From positions 682,001 through 746,000 of the forward strand of contig JALIZF010001868.1 in the NCBI GenBank assembly GCA_029948255.1: a stretch of DNA of 64,000 nucleotides, given 5' to 3'. Of this stretch, positions 44,374 to 54,319 are shown piece after piece. The translations under genes and the position numbers were made by a program. Numbering within the stretch: the first letter of the stretch is position 1; the number at the start of each line of letters is the position of its first letter. The notes under the pieces were generated by a model that made no database searches, was not told the DNA's origin, and saw only the letters and a list, made by a program, of their open reading frames with translations. This DNA is from Telmatactis stephensoni (lineage: Eukaryota > Cnidaria > Anthozoa > Actiniaria > Isophelliidae).

Positions 44374-44960
44374 AACACTTATTGACTGGGACCGAGGGAA
44401 ACAGTATGTTTTGTGGTCCCGAGACCGCCAATGTTTCCCGAAGCGGAGCTGAGGGAAACATCAGCGGTCGAGGGACCACAAAACATACTGCTTTCCGAGG
44501 TTCCAGTCAATAAGTGTTTTGTTATATACCAACTGTCAAAGAACAAAATAAAAAGCAAAACGTCGCTGCCTACAAATAAGGTTTTTCATCAAAATTCCGA
44601 CACAAAACTGACCTTTTCTCACACATAATTTTTCGGAGAATTGTTGCAGCTCTTTTGGTGACATTCCTGGTTGGTTATCATCTTTTTCTCGGAATAAATG
44701 TTGTATGTTGGTCTTAAAAGTTTGACAATAAACATGAGTTTTGCCTCATGAATGAATTTGTAAACGCGCGCGCGCTGCCGCCTTAAAAGCTCAATCAACT
44801 TCCGGTTTTGTTATTACCGGTCAATAAAACTCACTGTTGCCCGCTGCGAGTTGTTGCTGGGGAAACAGTAAAATTTGTTGACGTTCACGTGATGCGCTCT
44901 CGCCCAATCAGAGCACGGAAAAAATTGACTTTGACAGTTGGTATATAACAAACAACAATA
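44374..44960 (-). mobile_element. Composite palindromic element, copy 1
   Basis: Part 1 (44374-44518) is a palindrome: ACACTTATTGACTGGGACCG / CCAGTCAATAAGTGTT, with CAGTATGTTTTGTGGTCCC inverted inside. Part 2 (44521-44955) has ends GTTATATACCAACTGTCAAAG and CTTTGACAGTTGGTATATAAC. The same two parts occur in opposite orientation at 50098-50675, with shared words CTCTCGCCCAATCAGAGCAC and AATTTTTCGGAGAATT. The two parts travel together, so they form one unit of about 580 bp. Confidence 0.8.
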
Positions 44961-45289
44961 TTAAATATAAATATAAATATAGTAGTTTCTTCAAAGTTTT
45001 TCGGTCCTTCCGGCCCTATGTCGCTAATTGCACAAACATTGACCCTTTCAAAATCATCACAAAATCGGTCGATTAGAAGGTTTTAAAAAAGCGCTTGTAC
45101 GTGAATGTTTCATAAAGCAACCGAGACATTTTGGAATTCCAGATGCGATAATACAGCGTATTCACAAGAAAAAGAATCATAAGTATTATAGCATTAATTC
45201 ACGGTAGACCCCATGATGATTTTCACACTTGTAATGAAATTAGTCACGTGCTTAGTGAGGGTAAAACAACTTCAAATAAGGACATTTCA

Positions 45290-45470
45290 GATGCACGACG
45301 TCATCGAGCGCGCGCTCAGGTTTTATTCGAAAAGTCGCTCTTTTGAAGAGGAAAAACTCATTCATTTCTATAATTTTTTCATGTATATTATTAATAGGAA
45401 CTCGTATGGCTTTCTCGTGAAATTTAGAATAAATTTGAACTCATGGGACTTCAAAAAGTTCAAATTGAAT
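45290..45470. mobile_element. Left arm of palindrome hosting the Penelope element
   Basis: AATAAATTTGAAC, GGGACTTCAAA and TTCAAATTGAATAT are matched in reverse complement by 48925-49015 on the other side of the Penelope element (ATATTCAATTTCGAAC, TTTGAAATCCCA, GTTCAAATTTATT). The retroelement therefore sits inside an older inverted-repeat element. Confidence 0.65.
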
Positions 45471-45874
45471 ATAATATGTGCGAGACCAGACACACGCTAC
45501 AAACTCTTCGGAATGTGGTTATTCGGATATGTGTATATTGGTAAACTTTACTGCGCTAATGCTGTTGTAGATCACTAGCTGGTGGAGTGCCGCTGATGTA
45601 AATAAAGGATATTGTACTGCAATGTATTCACCGTCGTTTTTGAAAAACAGGAAAAGGTTTTGCCGGGTATCTCCAAAGATGTTCGTTTTGATGCTGACCG
45701 GTTGCCCATAACTAGTTGCGTGTTATGGATAGGTGTTTTTGAGCCAGTTGTTGGCTGCTATTTAGATTCTGTGTCAGCAAATACGGCATTCTTAGGAGTC
45801 TAGCAAAAAGACTAAAAACACACACGAGTGATTTTAGAATGTTAATCGAAGACGGCGGACATAAGAAAGAATTT
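45471..45874. repeat. Penelope terminal repeat, copy A
   Basis: It is a 404-base segment whose near-perfect reverse complement is 46317-46720. Both contain the same 63-codon frame, which is conserved only because the DNA is. Partial direct copies lie at 46147-46208. The terminal ATAATATGTGCGAGACCAGA recurs in inverted form at the right end of the element (about 48905-48930). Confidence 0.8.
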
Positions 45875-46146
45875 CAGTGCTCGTTAAAACAGATTCGTGA
45901 ATACTAAAAGCCTGGTAAAATATGTCATAGTGACACTGTAATAGATGGCTTTATGTTCTGGTAAGGCTCTGTTATGATTTTGACTCCTGAGTATTTCGCA
46001 AGACAGTAATGAAACTGCGCTGGCGTGGTTTGCTAATAGATAGCGAGGTGGAGTCTGAAGACGAGGGATCAAAGTCAGAAAATCTTTAATGTCGACACTA
46101 CTATCCTTATATACAGGAAGTTGAACAGCTGGGGTAAATTAAGTAA

Positions 46147-46316
46147 ATATAATATGTGCGAGACCAGACACACGCTACAAACTCTTCGGAATGTGGTTAT
46201 TCGGATATATAATATCCTTTTCCTGTTTTTCAAAAACGACGGTGAATACATTGCAGTACAATATCCTTTTCCTGTTTTTCAAAAACGACGGTGAATACAT
46301 TGCAGTACAATATCCT
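46147..46316. repeat. Terminal repeat fragments, 49 bp tandem duplication
   Basis: 46147-46208 repeats the first 60 bases of terminal repeat A in direct order. Two head-to-tail copies of a 49-base segment follow (AATATCCTTTTCCTGTTTTT onward, at 46211 and 46260), which match the interior of copy B. This is a recombined array of terminal-repeat pieces. Confidence 0.75.
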
Positions 46317-46720
46317 AATTCTTTCTTATGTCCGCCGTCTTCGATTAGCATTCTAAAATCACTCGTGTGTGTTTTTAGTCTTTTGCTAGACTCCTAAGAA
46401 TGCCGTATTTGCTGACACAGAATCTAAATAGCAGCCAACAACTGGCTCAAAAACACCTATCCATAACACGCAACTAGTTATGGGCAACCGGTCAGCATCA
46501 AAACGAACATCTTTGGAGATACCCGGCAAAACCTTTTCCTGTTTTTCAAAAACGACGGTGAATACATTGCAGTACAATATCCTTTATTTACATCAGCGGC
46601 ACTCCACCAGCTAGTGATCTACAACAGCATTAGCGCAGTAAAGTTTACCAATATACACATATCCGAATAACCACATTCCGAAGAGTTTGTAGCGTGTGTC
46701 TGGTCTCGCACATATTATAT
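46317..46720. repeat. Penelope terminal repeat, copy B (inverted)
   Basis: Equal in length to copy A and inverted. It runs directly into the reverse transcriptase frame at about 46725. Inverted and partial terminal repeats at the 5' side are a known trait of Penelope-like elements. Confidence 0.8.
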
Positions 46721-46724
46721 TTAC

Positions 46725-48778
46725 TTCCCTCTCGAAGCACCTATAGTTCAATCTACAGCCAAAAAGGTTTCTGTGTTAGTTAATGAACTACACTTTAACG
46801 GCTTTATTGACAACATGACACACAAATGGCTTTCCTCGAATACTAGTCCACCCAGAATTCCTGAATTTTATACCTTAACTAAAATTCACAAACAAATTCC
46901 GGTCGGAAGACCGATTGTTTCTGGGAGTAACGGTCCTACTGAACGGATCTCCAGCTTTGTAGATTCTCTTTTGCAACCCATTGCTAAAAAACAGGAGTCG
47001 TACATTAAAGACACTACAGATTTTGTTAACTTCATCGAACATACCAAAATACCAAATAAGTCTCTCCTAGCTACGCTGGACGTTTGTGCTTTATACACCA
47101 ACATTCCACAGGAGGAAGGAATTAACATTATTTGTAATTCCTACGAAGAACACTATCAGCAAAAACTACCAATCCCTACTCAATACTTGAGTAGTTTTCT
47201 ACGGCTGATTTTAAGTGAAAACTCCTTCAAATTCAACGATAAGCACTATCTCCAAACACACGGCATAGCTATGGGCACCAAAATGCGTAGTTACTAAAAC
47301 GAGGAATGAGCTACAATGACCTACAATGACCTACAATGACCTACAATGATCTACAATGAGCTACAATGATCTACAATGAGCTACAATGAGCTAAAATGAG
47401 TTGTAATTACTAAAATCCAGACCCATTTCGATCCAAACAACCTTGCAAAACCGTCTCAAAACTAGCCGAACCCGCCATATTTTACTCTTACCTCTGAACG
47501 CCGCATTTTCTTTGAGACGTGTTCTCTTATCGCCCATAAGCATGAATTATTTCTCATAGTAAATAAAAGTACGAGACTCTGCTTAAAATTATAATATTTT
47601 TTTATGTAAGCTTATACACATTCTCTTTTTCTTCTTCTACTGTTTATTTCAATCAGCCAGTGGAACGCCTGGTTGTTTATATTTTTATCCACAGGGAACC
47701 CGGTATGAAACAAATCGTGAACATTTTTAAGCAGAGTCTCGTACTTTTATTTACTATGAGAAATAATTCGCGCTTATGGGCGATAAGAGAACACGTCTCA
47801 AAGAAAATGCGGCGTTCAGAGGTAAGAGTAAAATATGGCGGGTTCGGCTAGTTTTTAGACGGTTTTGCAAGGTTGTTTGGATCGAAATGGGTCTGGATTT
47901 TAGTAATTACAACTCATTGTAGCTCATTGTAGCTCGTTGTAGATCATTGTAGCTCATTGTAGCTTATTCCTCGTTTTAGTAACTACGCACCAAAATGGCA
48001 GTTGCTTTCTCCATAATTTTTATGGCAGATTTTGAAACTAAACTGCTTGAAAACAGCCCGTCTAAACCACTTATTTGGAAGAGATTTATTGATGATATCT
48101 TTACAGTATGGACAATCAGTGAACCGGAAATTAACAACTTTGTTAATTATGCAAATTCGCGCCATACAACCATCAAATTCACTAGTGAAATCTCTACGAA
48201 TGAAGTTACTTTTCTTGACACTGTAGTTTATAAAGGCAATCGTTTCTCTACTAGTAATATCCTCGACATCCGAACACATTTCAAGCCGACAGAAACTTTT
48301 CAATATACGCACTTCTCAACTTGCCACCCTTACAGCGTACAGCGTAAAGAAAGGTTTCATCAAGGGCAGAGTTAACTCTGTCAAGGGTGAGGCTCTTCGC
48401 CTCCTCAGAACTAACTCTAGCAAAGACTCTTTCGAAACCAATAAGCAAAACTTTATGTTACGCTTAAAAAATCGAGGCTATCCGATTAGTCTCATCAGAA
48501 AGACTTTGACTGATGTTCAGTTCGAAAATAGAAACTCGGCTCTCAAACGATCAGTTCGGAAAAATATACAGATATTACCCTTTGTTACCACATACAATCC
48601 TTGTTTGGATAATCTTAAAAAGATTCTGGTTGAACACTGGCACCTTATCGGTAACAATCCTAATCTAGCAAGGATCTTTCCAGACCAACCTATCATCTCA
48701 TACAGGAAGGAAAAATCACTCAAGGACTTTATTGTCCGTGCCAAACTCCCTTCCAAAACAATAGCTAATCAACCATAA
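46725..48778 (+). pseudogene. Penelope-like reverse transcriptase, interrupted
   Basis: The frame begins just after terminal repeat B and lacks the N-terminus. It shows RT blocks: PEFYTLTKIHK and GRPIVSG (about 46860-46925), LLATLDVCALYTNIP (about 47065), GIAMGTKM (47262-47285), then after an insertion IWKRFIDDIF, the FIDD catalytic motif (about 48070). The insertion 47286-47987 splits the gene. A further 7-8 base duplication (AGCGTAC repeated near 48330) shifts the frame before KGEALRLLRTNS. The last part (48455-48778) ends at a stop soon after SLKDFIVRAKLP, with no GIY-YIG endonuclease region. It is a dead, truncated retroelement. Confidence 0.9.
47286..47987. mobile_element. 702 bp Mutator-type MITE inserted in the RT
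   Basis: Terminal inverted repeats begin CGTAGTTACTAAAACGAGGA and end with the exact complement. The arms continue for about 300 bases (through ATCCAGACCCATTTCGATCC and GTACGAGACTCTGCTTAAA). Near each end a 12-base CTACAATGAGCT-type unit repeats in tandem, about eight times at the left and five at the right. The insertion is flanked by the 10-base direct repeat CACCAAAATG (47276-47285 and 47988-47997), and removing one copy restores the reading frame across the RT. Long terminal repeats and 9-11 base target duplications are typical of Mutator-like elements. No transposase is encoded. Confidence 0.92.
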
Positions 48779-48824
48779 CTGCTCTCAGTTATTTTTATTC
48801 AAGCTGTACACCCCTTCAATGAGA

Positions 48825-49200
48825 ATTTCAATCCGGTCTGTTTTTAAAGTTTACCACTATTCACACATCCTAATAACCATATTCCGAAGAGTTTGTAGCA
48901 TGTGTTTGGTCTCGCACATATTATACAATATTCAATTTCGAACTATTTGAAATCCCACTCGTTCAAATTTATTCAAATTCTGAGTTGCACTCGAAACCAT
49001 ATGATTTCCTATACAATGCAAATATTCAAGGGAAAAAGTTCGATTTTCTCCGCACAAAAATTCAAAAGGTGCGCGCGCGCCGTCGACCTCGCGCTGCTGA
49101 CATCAGAAAATAATACAGCACGTACAGCTTTCAGCCAATCAGAGCGCACGTATCGACAAGGGTATATAATAAAACTATATGGAGCTGCCTCAAATAGTGT
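48825..49200. mobile_element. Right terminal-repeat fragment and right host arm
   Basis: 48850-48930 matches the end of the Penelope terminal repeat (CCGAAGAGTTTGTAGC, GGTCTCGCACATATTATA). From 48930 the sequence is the right arm of the host palindrome, ending in an A+T-rich stretch with TCAGCCAATCAGAGCGCACG and GGGTATATAATAAAAC. Confidence 0.65.
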
Positions 49201-49204
49201 GCGC

Positions 49205-49430
49205 GCTGTCCTTATTAGGAGCAATAGTAGCACGGTTGATACGTGGTTAGTGCGCGGCTCTCTGATGCGAGAGGTCCCGAGATCGATCGATTCTCAATGA
49301 CTTCACACTTTGTTTCGACTTCTTTCCATCTGGTTCCATTCTGTTTAGCTTTAAGTAAGTTTGATTGAATACCCTCAAAACGGAGCACTGATGGCGAGAG
49401 GTGGGTAATTTAAGGAAGATTAGCTTGTGA
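49205..49430 (+). mobile_element. tRNA-derived SINE, copy 2
   Basis: The head has an A-box-like TACGTGGTTAGTGCGCGGC and a decayed B box (GATCGATCGATTCTC). The body shares ACTTCTTTCC, TTTAGCTTTAA and GGAGCACTGATGGCGAGAG with the copy at 19345-19548 (minus). The two copies are in opposite orientation about 30 kb apart. Confidence 0.75.
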
Positions 49431-49714
49431 TAGAGGAACTACCGACGCTAAATATAGTCCTTTAACGCTGCAGACACATATGAAAGTCAAAATGTTGCTA
49501 TAAAAAGCGCACAATGGGAGTCGGACCGTGAACTTCTCGCTAAAAAGCCTCGCCCTAACTTAAAGCCACCTTTCTTCGTATTACTACATAGATGTTTGAG
49601 GTTGATTATATTTTCAAAGAGATTCTCAACAAAGCAATTCGGTAACTGGTATCTTTTTAAGTCATAAAGATGTTTACATCTGTCGCATAGCCACAAGGTC
49701 TTGTGATTACGTTT

Positions 49715-49960
49715 GTATTGATACGAAACCGCAGTATTTGGTATTACGACCAGATACGTAACCGCAAGGTCTGGAATTGCGACTCGCCGATAAGTTGACT
49801 CCAAGGTTTTGATTTGCGACCAAATGCGTAACCGCAAGGTTTGGAATTGCGACCAGATACCTAACCTCAAGGTTTTGTATTTCAACCAGATACGTATCCG
49901 CAGGGTCTTTTAACGTAATTAGATACGTAACCGTAAGGTTCGGTATATATAGAGTGTATT
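49715..49960. repeat. Minisatellite, (C)AGATACGTAACCGCAAGGT units
   Basis: About six to eight imperfect units of 35-40 bases each contain GATACGTAACCGCAAGGT or a variant followed by TTGGAATTGCGACC. Related units lie at 52695-52860. Confidence 0.8.
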
Positions 49961-49967
49961 GGTATTG

Positions 49968-50890
49968 GTACAGTGGTCCCTCTATTAAACGAACAAGCAC
50001 CGGGACCTTGTCTGGTGTCCGCTTAATATTAAAGGTTTGTTTATTTCATGGAATATTGGTTAATAACTAACTTTCAATTGTTCCTAACAAAGAAAATTGT
50101 TATATATCAACTGTCAAAGTTCTATTTTTCTCGTGCTCTGATTGGGCGAGAGGGTATCACGTAAATGGGCTCCTGGTAAACGTGAACAAGTTTTGATGTT
50201 TCCCTGGGCAACGGGCAACAATATGTTGTGGACCGGTAATAACAAAACCGGAAGTTGATTGAGGTTTGAAGGCGTGTTTTTGGCAGCGCGCGTTTGCAAA
50301 TTCATTCATTCGGACATGAGGCAACCAACTCGAGCTTATTTTCAAACTATTAAGACGAATAAACAGAATTTATTCCGAGAAAAAGATTGATAATCAATCA
50401 GGAATGCCATCGAACAAGCTGCAAAATTCTCCGAAAAACTTTGTACGAAAAAAGGTCAGTTTGTTGACAAGTTTTGAATGAATTTTGAATAAAAACATTC
50501 ATTGTAGTGAGCTAGTGACGTTTTGCTTTTTCTTCTTTGACAGTTGGTATATAACAAAACACTTATTTACTGGAACCGCTCGGGAAAGCAGTATGTTTTG
50601 TGGCCCCTCGACCCCCCAATGTTTCCCACAAAACATACTGTTTCCCTCGGTCCCAGTAAATAAGTGTCAATTGTTGACCAGGAAATAGTCAACACAATGC
50701 ATTCTGAATGAAACCAGAAACTCTGATTAAACATTACAGACAATTTTTGGCAATTTTTGGTCATGAGAAACCATTTCCTGAAGCAAATTGTTGTCTTCAG
50801 ACAAGACCAACAAATTATATATTACGTCCGCTTAATGAAGGTTCTTAACAATAGAAATTACCAAATGTAGGGGTACAACTGTAGTTAATT
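49968..50890. mobile_element. MITE with GTGGTCCCTCTATTAA end, split by another element
   Basis: CAGTGGTCCCTCTATTAAAC and GGTGTCCGCTTAAT at the left, and GTCCGCTTAATGAAGGTTCTT near 50827, look like the two halves of one element with short imperfect inverted ends, interrupted by the unit at 50098-50675. Confidence 0.5.
50098..50675 (+). mobile_element. Composite palindromic element, copy 2
   Basis: Same as 44374-44960 in opposite orientation: ends GTTATATATCAACTGTCAAAG and CTTTGACAGTTGGTATATAAC (50098-50560), followed by the ACACTTATTTACTGG / CCAGTAAATAAGTGT palindrome with CAGTATGTTTTGTGG inverted inside (50562-50668). Confidence 0.8.
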
Positions 50891-51164
50891 GAAAAGCTTG
50901 AGAAAATGCTCGAGATTTACGCTTACAAAGCAGTACTGGGTAATTTAATTACCAGTGCACTATGGGTACTTATATACACATACACAGGAAACCCACGTTT
51001 CTTTCAAAAGTAAAGTGTCAAATACAGCTACACAATCAACTGAAAATACCATCAAGGGAGACTAGCAAGTGAACTAGTTTGGGCTGCGTCGGTGTATAAA
51101 AATACAACAAGTAATGAATGGAAATTTGTATCACAGTATAAAAGACACAGAGATAACTGACGTC

Positions 51165-51568
51165 TCGAGCCTTGGCCCCGAGAGGGACTCCACTGTAAAA
51201 CGATCGGGCATGCTCGTAGGAAATTTAAAAAAATACTCCTAAAAGATACCGGAAGTCTTTTAATAAGGGCGTGGCTGGACGATTATTAACCCCTAAGAGA
51301 TACCAGCGATAACAAGCTAATAAACATTATTTTCGTGGACATAAAATTGGACGCCGACATGTTTTTTGTTGGGCAAATTTCTTCAGGTTTGAGACAAGAA
51401 AAAAAGCGATGGGCTCTTTTGTACCCTAACAGAGACGAGGAAATGCTAAATAAAGCTCTAAACTTCAATTTTAATACCCTAAAAGATACCAAATCGCTGA
51501 GAGAGGCTAAGAGATACGACGAGCATACCCGATCCTTTTACAATGGAGTCCCTCCCCGGGGATACTTT
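51165..51568. mobile_element. MITE, GAGGGACTCC...GCATGCTCGT family, copy 1
   Basis: GAGAGGGACTCCACTGTAAAAC at the left and TTTTACAATGGAGTCCCTCC at the right are inverted. Inner parts GATCGGGCATGCTCGT / ACGAGCATACCCGATC and CTCCTAAAAGATACC / CCCTAAAAGATACC follow. Related to 62920-63305. Small frames inside are not genes. Confidence 0.75.
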
Positions 51569-51719
51569 GCCCTTCGTCAGCCCTTTTACACCGACGAAGG
51601 TGCAAGGCTGGAAACACGTGTAATTAAGTTATCTCTATCTCTTTTCACATTTTCTTTTCGAACTACATGGACTGGACAACACCTAATAAAAGCACAATTA
51701 TTTCCGCTATCATCAGATA

Positions 51720-51978
51720 TAACTTGCAGGAGCGGATCCACGGATTATCTTTCAGAAGGGGATGCAGCCTTATAGAAATCGGAAAATATATTATTTTGAA
51801 AAAGTATTGAAAAGAAAAGGGCTCAAAGTCGTGGTTTCGGAAGGGGGAGCGTACCCCTGTGCACCTCCCCCCTGGACCCCTTCCCTGCATCCCTGTACCC
51901 CTCCCCCTGAACCCCCTGTACCCCTCCCCTGCACCCCCGCATGCACCTCTTCTCTAAATTCGGCCCTGACTAACTTTT
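51720..51978 (+). mobile_element. Dispersed repeat, GGATCC...CTCAAAGTCG family, copy 2
   Basis: It matches 18855-19018 (GCGGATCCACGGATTATCTT, GGGCTCAAAGTCGTGGTTTC) with an expanded C-rich tract of CCCTGNACCCCTCC units. Confidence 0.6.
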
Positions 51979-52216
51979 TTCCATAAAACTGTCCGTTCTA
52001 ATTGTGCCACATTTAACAGTACATAGCATTGGTTTACATTTTTAAAGAGATGTTATCGCATTCGAAGTAATTTCAATAGCCTTAAAAATGGATCAGTTTT
52101 TCTTCCGATAATCAATTTGAATTTTTGATTGTACAGTTAAACTGAAGTTTAGATAAGGTCTGGCACTTAATTTTCTTCATATCCTTTCCAAAGCAGCTTC
52201 TTTAGACGGGGGCAAT

Positions 52217-52217
<1 letters not shown>

Positions 52218-52281
<64 letters not shown>

Positions 52282-52311
52282 GTTTAGGCCTTCCGTCCAC
52301 ACGAAGACGAT

Positions 52312-52373
<62 letters not shown>

Positions 52374-52665
52374 ACGCCGTTTATGCGTCTTCGTGTGGAC
52401 GGCCGTAAACGTATATTTTCGTAAACGCTGTGAAAACGCTGACGTCACAATATCATTCAATACCTGCCTAGTCAAGCGTTTAACATTGTTTTCGAGTTGA
52501 AGCGTTTACGTGTGGACGAGTCTAACCGCATAGAAATGTATACGTTTACTAGCATCAAGTTGTTCGTGTGATGCCGCTGTAAACGGCCATCGTTTTCGTG
52601 TGGATGCAAATACTTTTATGCGTTTACAAACGTAAACGCATACGTGTGGACGTGGCCTTAACTTA
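52218..52665. mobile_element. MITE, GGCCCCGTCCACACG ends
   Basis: TAGGCCCCGTCCACACGAAG and CATACGTGTGGACGTGGCC are inverted ends. The interior is rich in (G/T)TAAACGC(A/T) words and repeats of GTCCACACGAAGACGAT in both orientations. There is no coding capacity. Confidence 0.8.
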
Positions 52666-52694
52666 ATTAAGCATTTGTGCGGCCTCAATTTATT

Positions 52695-52860
52695 TTGTAT
52701 TGCGACCAGTTACGTAACCACAGGGTCTTTGTAATTACATATGTAACCGCGAACAAGGTCCATAGTTTTTGTACGGCCACGTAAACGTTACCAGTTACGT
52801 AACCGCAGGGTCTTTGTAATTAGATACGTAACCGCGCACAAGGTCCGTACGTAGCTATTG
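52695..52860. repeat. Minisatellite units related to 49715-49960
   Basis: CAGTTACGTAACC(A/G)CAGGGTCT and TTGTAATTA(C/G)ATA(T/C)GTAACC occur twice each, with AACAAGGTCC. The shared core GTAACCGCA(A/G)GGTCT links it to the array 3 kb to the left. Confidence 0.7.
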
Positions 52861-53084
52861 CATTGATGTTATATATCAATATTGATAGGGCGACACCTCA
52901 GTATTTGTACGGCTATGTAAACGTTATATATTGTGGTTCCATGTAAGCTAGGACAGCTACATCTATCCTTCTTCTCAAGCGAGATTAAAACTAGCAGTAC
53001 GCTACATTGATTAAATCATTTTCATTGGATGGTCTAGTCCAGTCCCAGACTCTCTTTCTATGGATGGTCTTGAGATGTATTTTT

Positions 53085-53700
53085 CTGTTTGTTTGTTGTT
53101 GTTGTTTTTTTCCACTGTCTGTCTGTCTGTCTGTCTGCTTGTTTGTTTATTCTTTTGTGAATCTGTTTTGTTTATCTGGTTGTTTCAGCTGCTTTATATA
53201 GCTGTTTCAAAAAAACGTCGGTAGACGGTCGGAGATCTGAATCTGACATCTGAGCCGAGTAAAGAGCTGCAAATATTGATACATACAGTTTGTTGTATTA
53301 TTGGAATATAAGAGTTATAATGAGTTTTGAGTTAGAATTGGACTTTTTGTATTACAATCACGAAATACAAAAAAAAATCAGTTTCAGATTCACCAATTAA
53401 TTAACGTCAACGTTTTTTGAAACAAGTATGCCTGTCTGTCTGTTTACATATCTGTTGCTGTCTGGTTGTTTGTAATTCTATATGTTTTTGGTGTTTTATT
53501 TTTGTTTGTTTGCTTCTTTCTTGATTTGTTTGTTTGTTTATTTTTTGTTTGTTTGTATGCTTCATTGTTCGGGGTTTTTTGTTTGTTTGTTTGTTTGTTT
53601 GTTTGTTGTTTGTTTGTTTGTTTTTTGTTTTGTTTTTTGTTTTGGTTTTTTGTTGTTGTTTGTTTTACTTGTTTGTTTATTATCTTTCGTTCTAGCTTCT
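53085..53700. repeat. GTTT/CTGT low-complexity region
   Basis: Runs of CTGTCTGT near 53120 and GTTTGTTT from about 53510 to 53690. Cys/Phe/Val-rich frames are compositional. 53850-54160 holds nothing recognised. Confidence 0.85.
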
Positions 53701-54164
53701 TGTCTGCTTTGCTGGCCAGTCTTCACCTGTCACTTGTATCCATCATGTTTTTTCACGCTTTTCATATTTCCGTATCTATCGTTAACATAAGCGTTAATTT
53801 ACTAGATCATTTCCTTGCCTATTCTTATGTCAGGAAAGTTTAATTCATCATCTGACTTCTCAGAACTGGAAAAAAATTATATTTCTTAGTTACTTTGCTC
53901 AGATTTCTTCCTTATTTTTCCACGAGTTAAACCTGGTTTCTCTTTACTTTCCATTTATATTCCTTATCAGTAACATTGATCACTTTACATTACCATGCCA
54001 AAATTTCTAAAAATACATACCGTCTCTATAATTACAAAACCAATTTTTTCTTTCTTCCACTCTCTTTTTCAAGGATTAAACGAAATTTCCCATTTTTATA
54101 TAATAATTCTTTTCTCATTTAAGCTTCCACGACAAATCCTTTTTCAACGCCCTATACGGCACTA

Positions 54165-54318
54165 GAGTGATTCAGTTCAGTATTTCGTGAAAGAAAGATA
54201 GCTATTTAGTTTATAGAAGTTGATAAAGAACAGAAAACAATGGGTTTAGAGTTTACTACTAACTATTATACGTACTATTTTTTGACAGGTTGAATAAAAT
54301 CACTCTAAAATTATGCTA
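54165..54318. mobile_element. MITE, AGAGTGATT family, copy 2
   Basis: CTAGAGTGATTCAG and AATCACTCTAAAAT are inverted ends. Inside, GAAAGAAAGATAGCTATTTAGTTTATAGAAGTTGATAAAGAAC is close to the copies at 8625 and 60820. Confidence 0.75.
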
Positions 54319-54319
54319 T

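Noticed and set aside
45612..45803. 63-codon frame found twice, also at 46577-46386
   Set aside because: The two copies are identical because they are the two arms of the Penelope terminal repeat; no protein features are seen.
47300..47405. CRISPR-like short repeat array
   Set aside because: The 12-base units are head to tail without unique spacers, lie inside a MITE arm, and the genome is animal.
53466..53843. Cys/Phe/Val-rich 125-codon frame
   Set aside because: It is a translation of GTTT low-complexity DNA.
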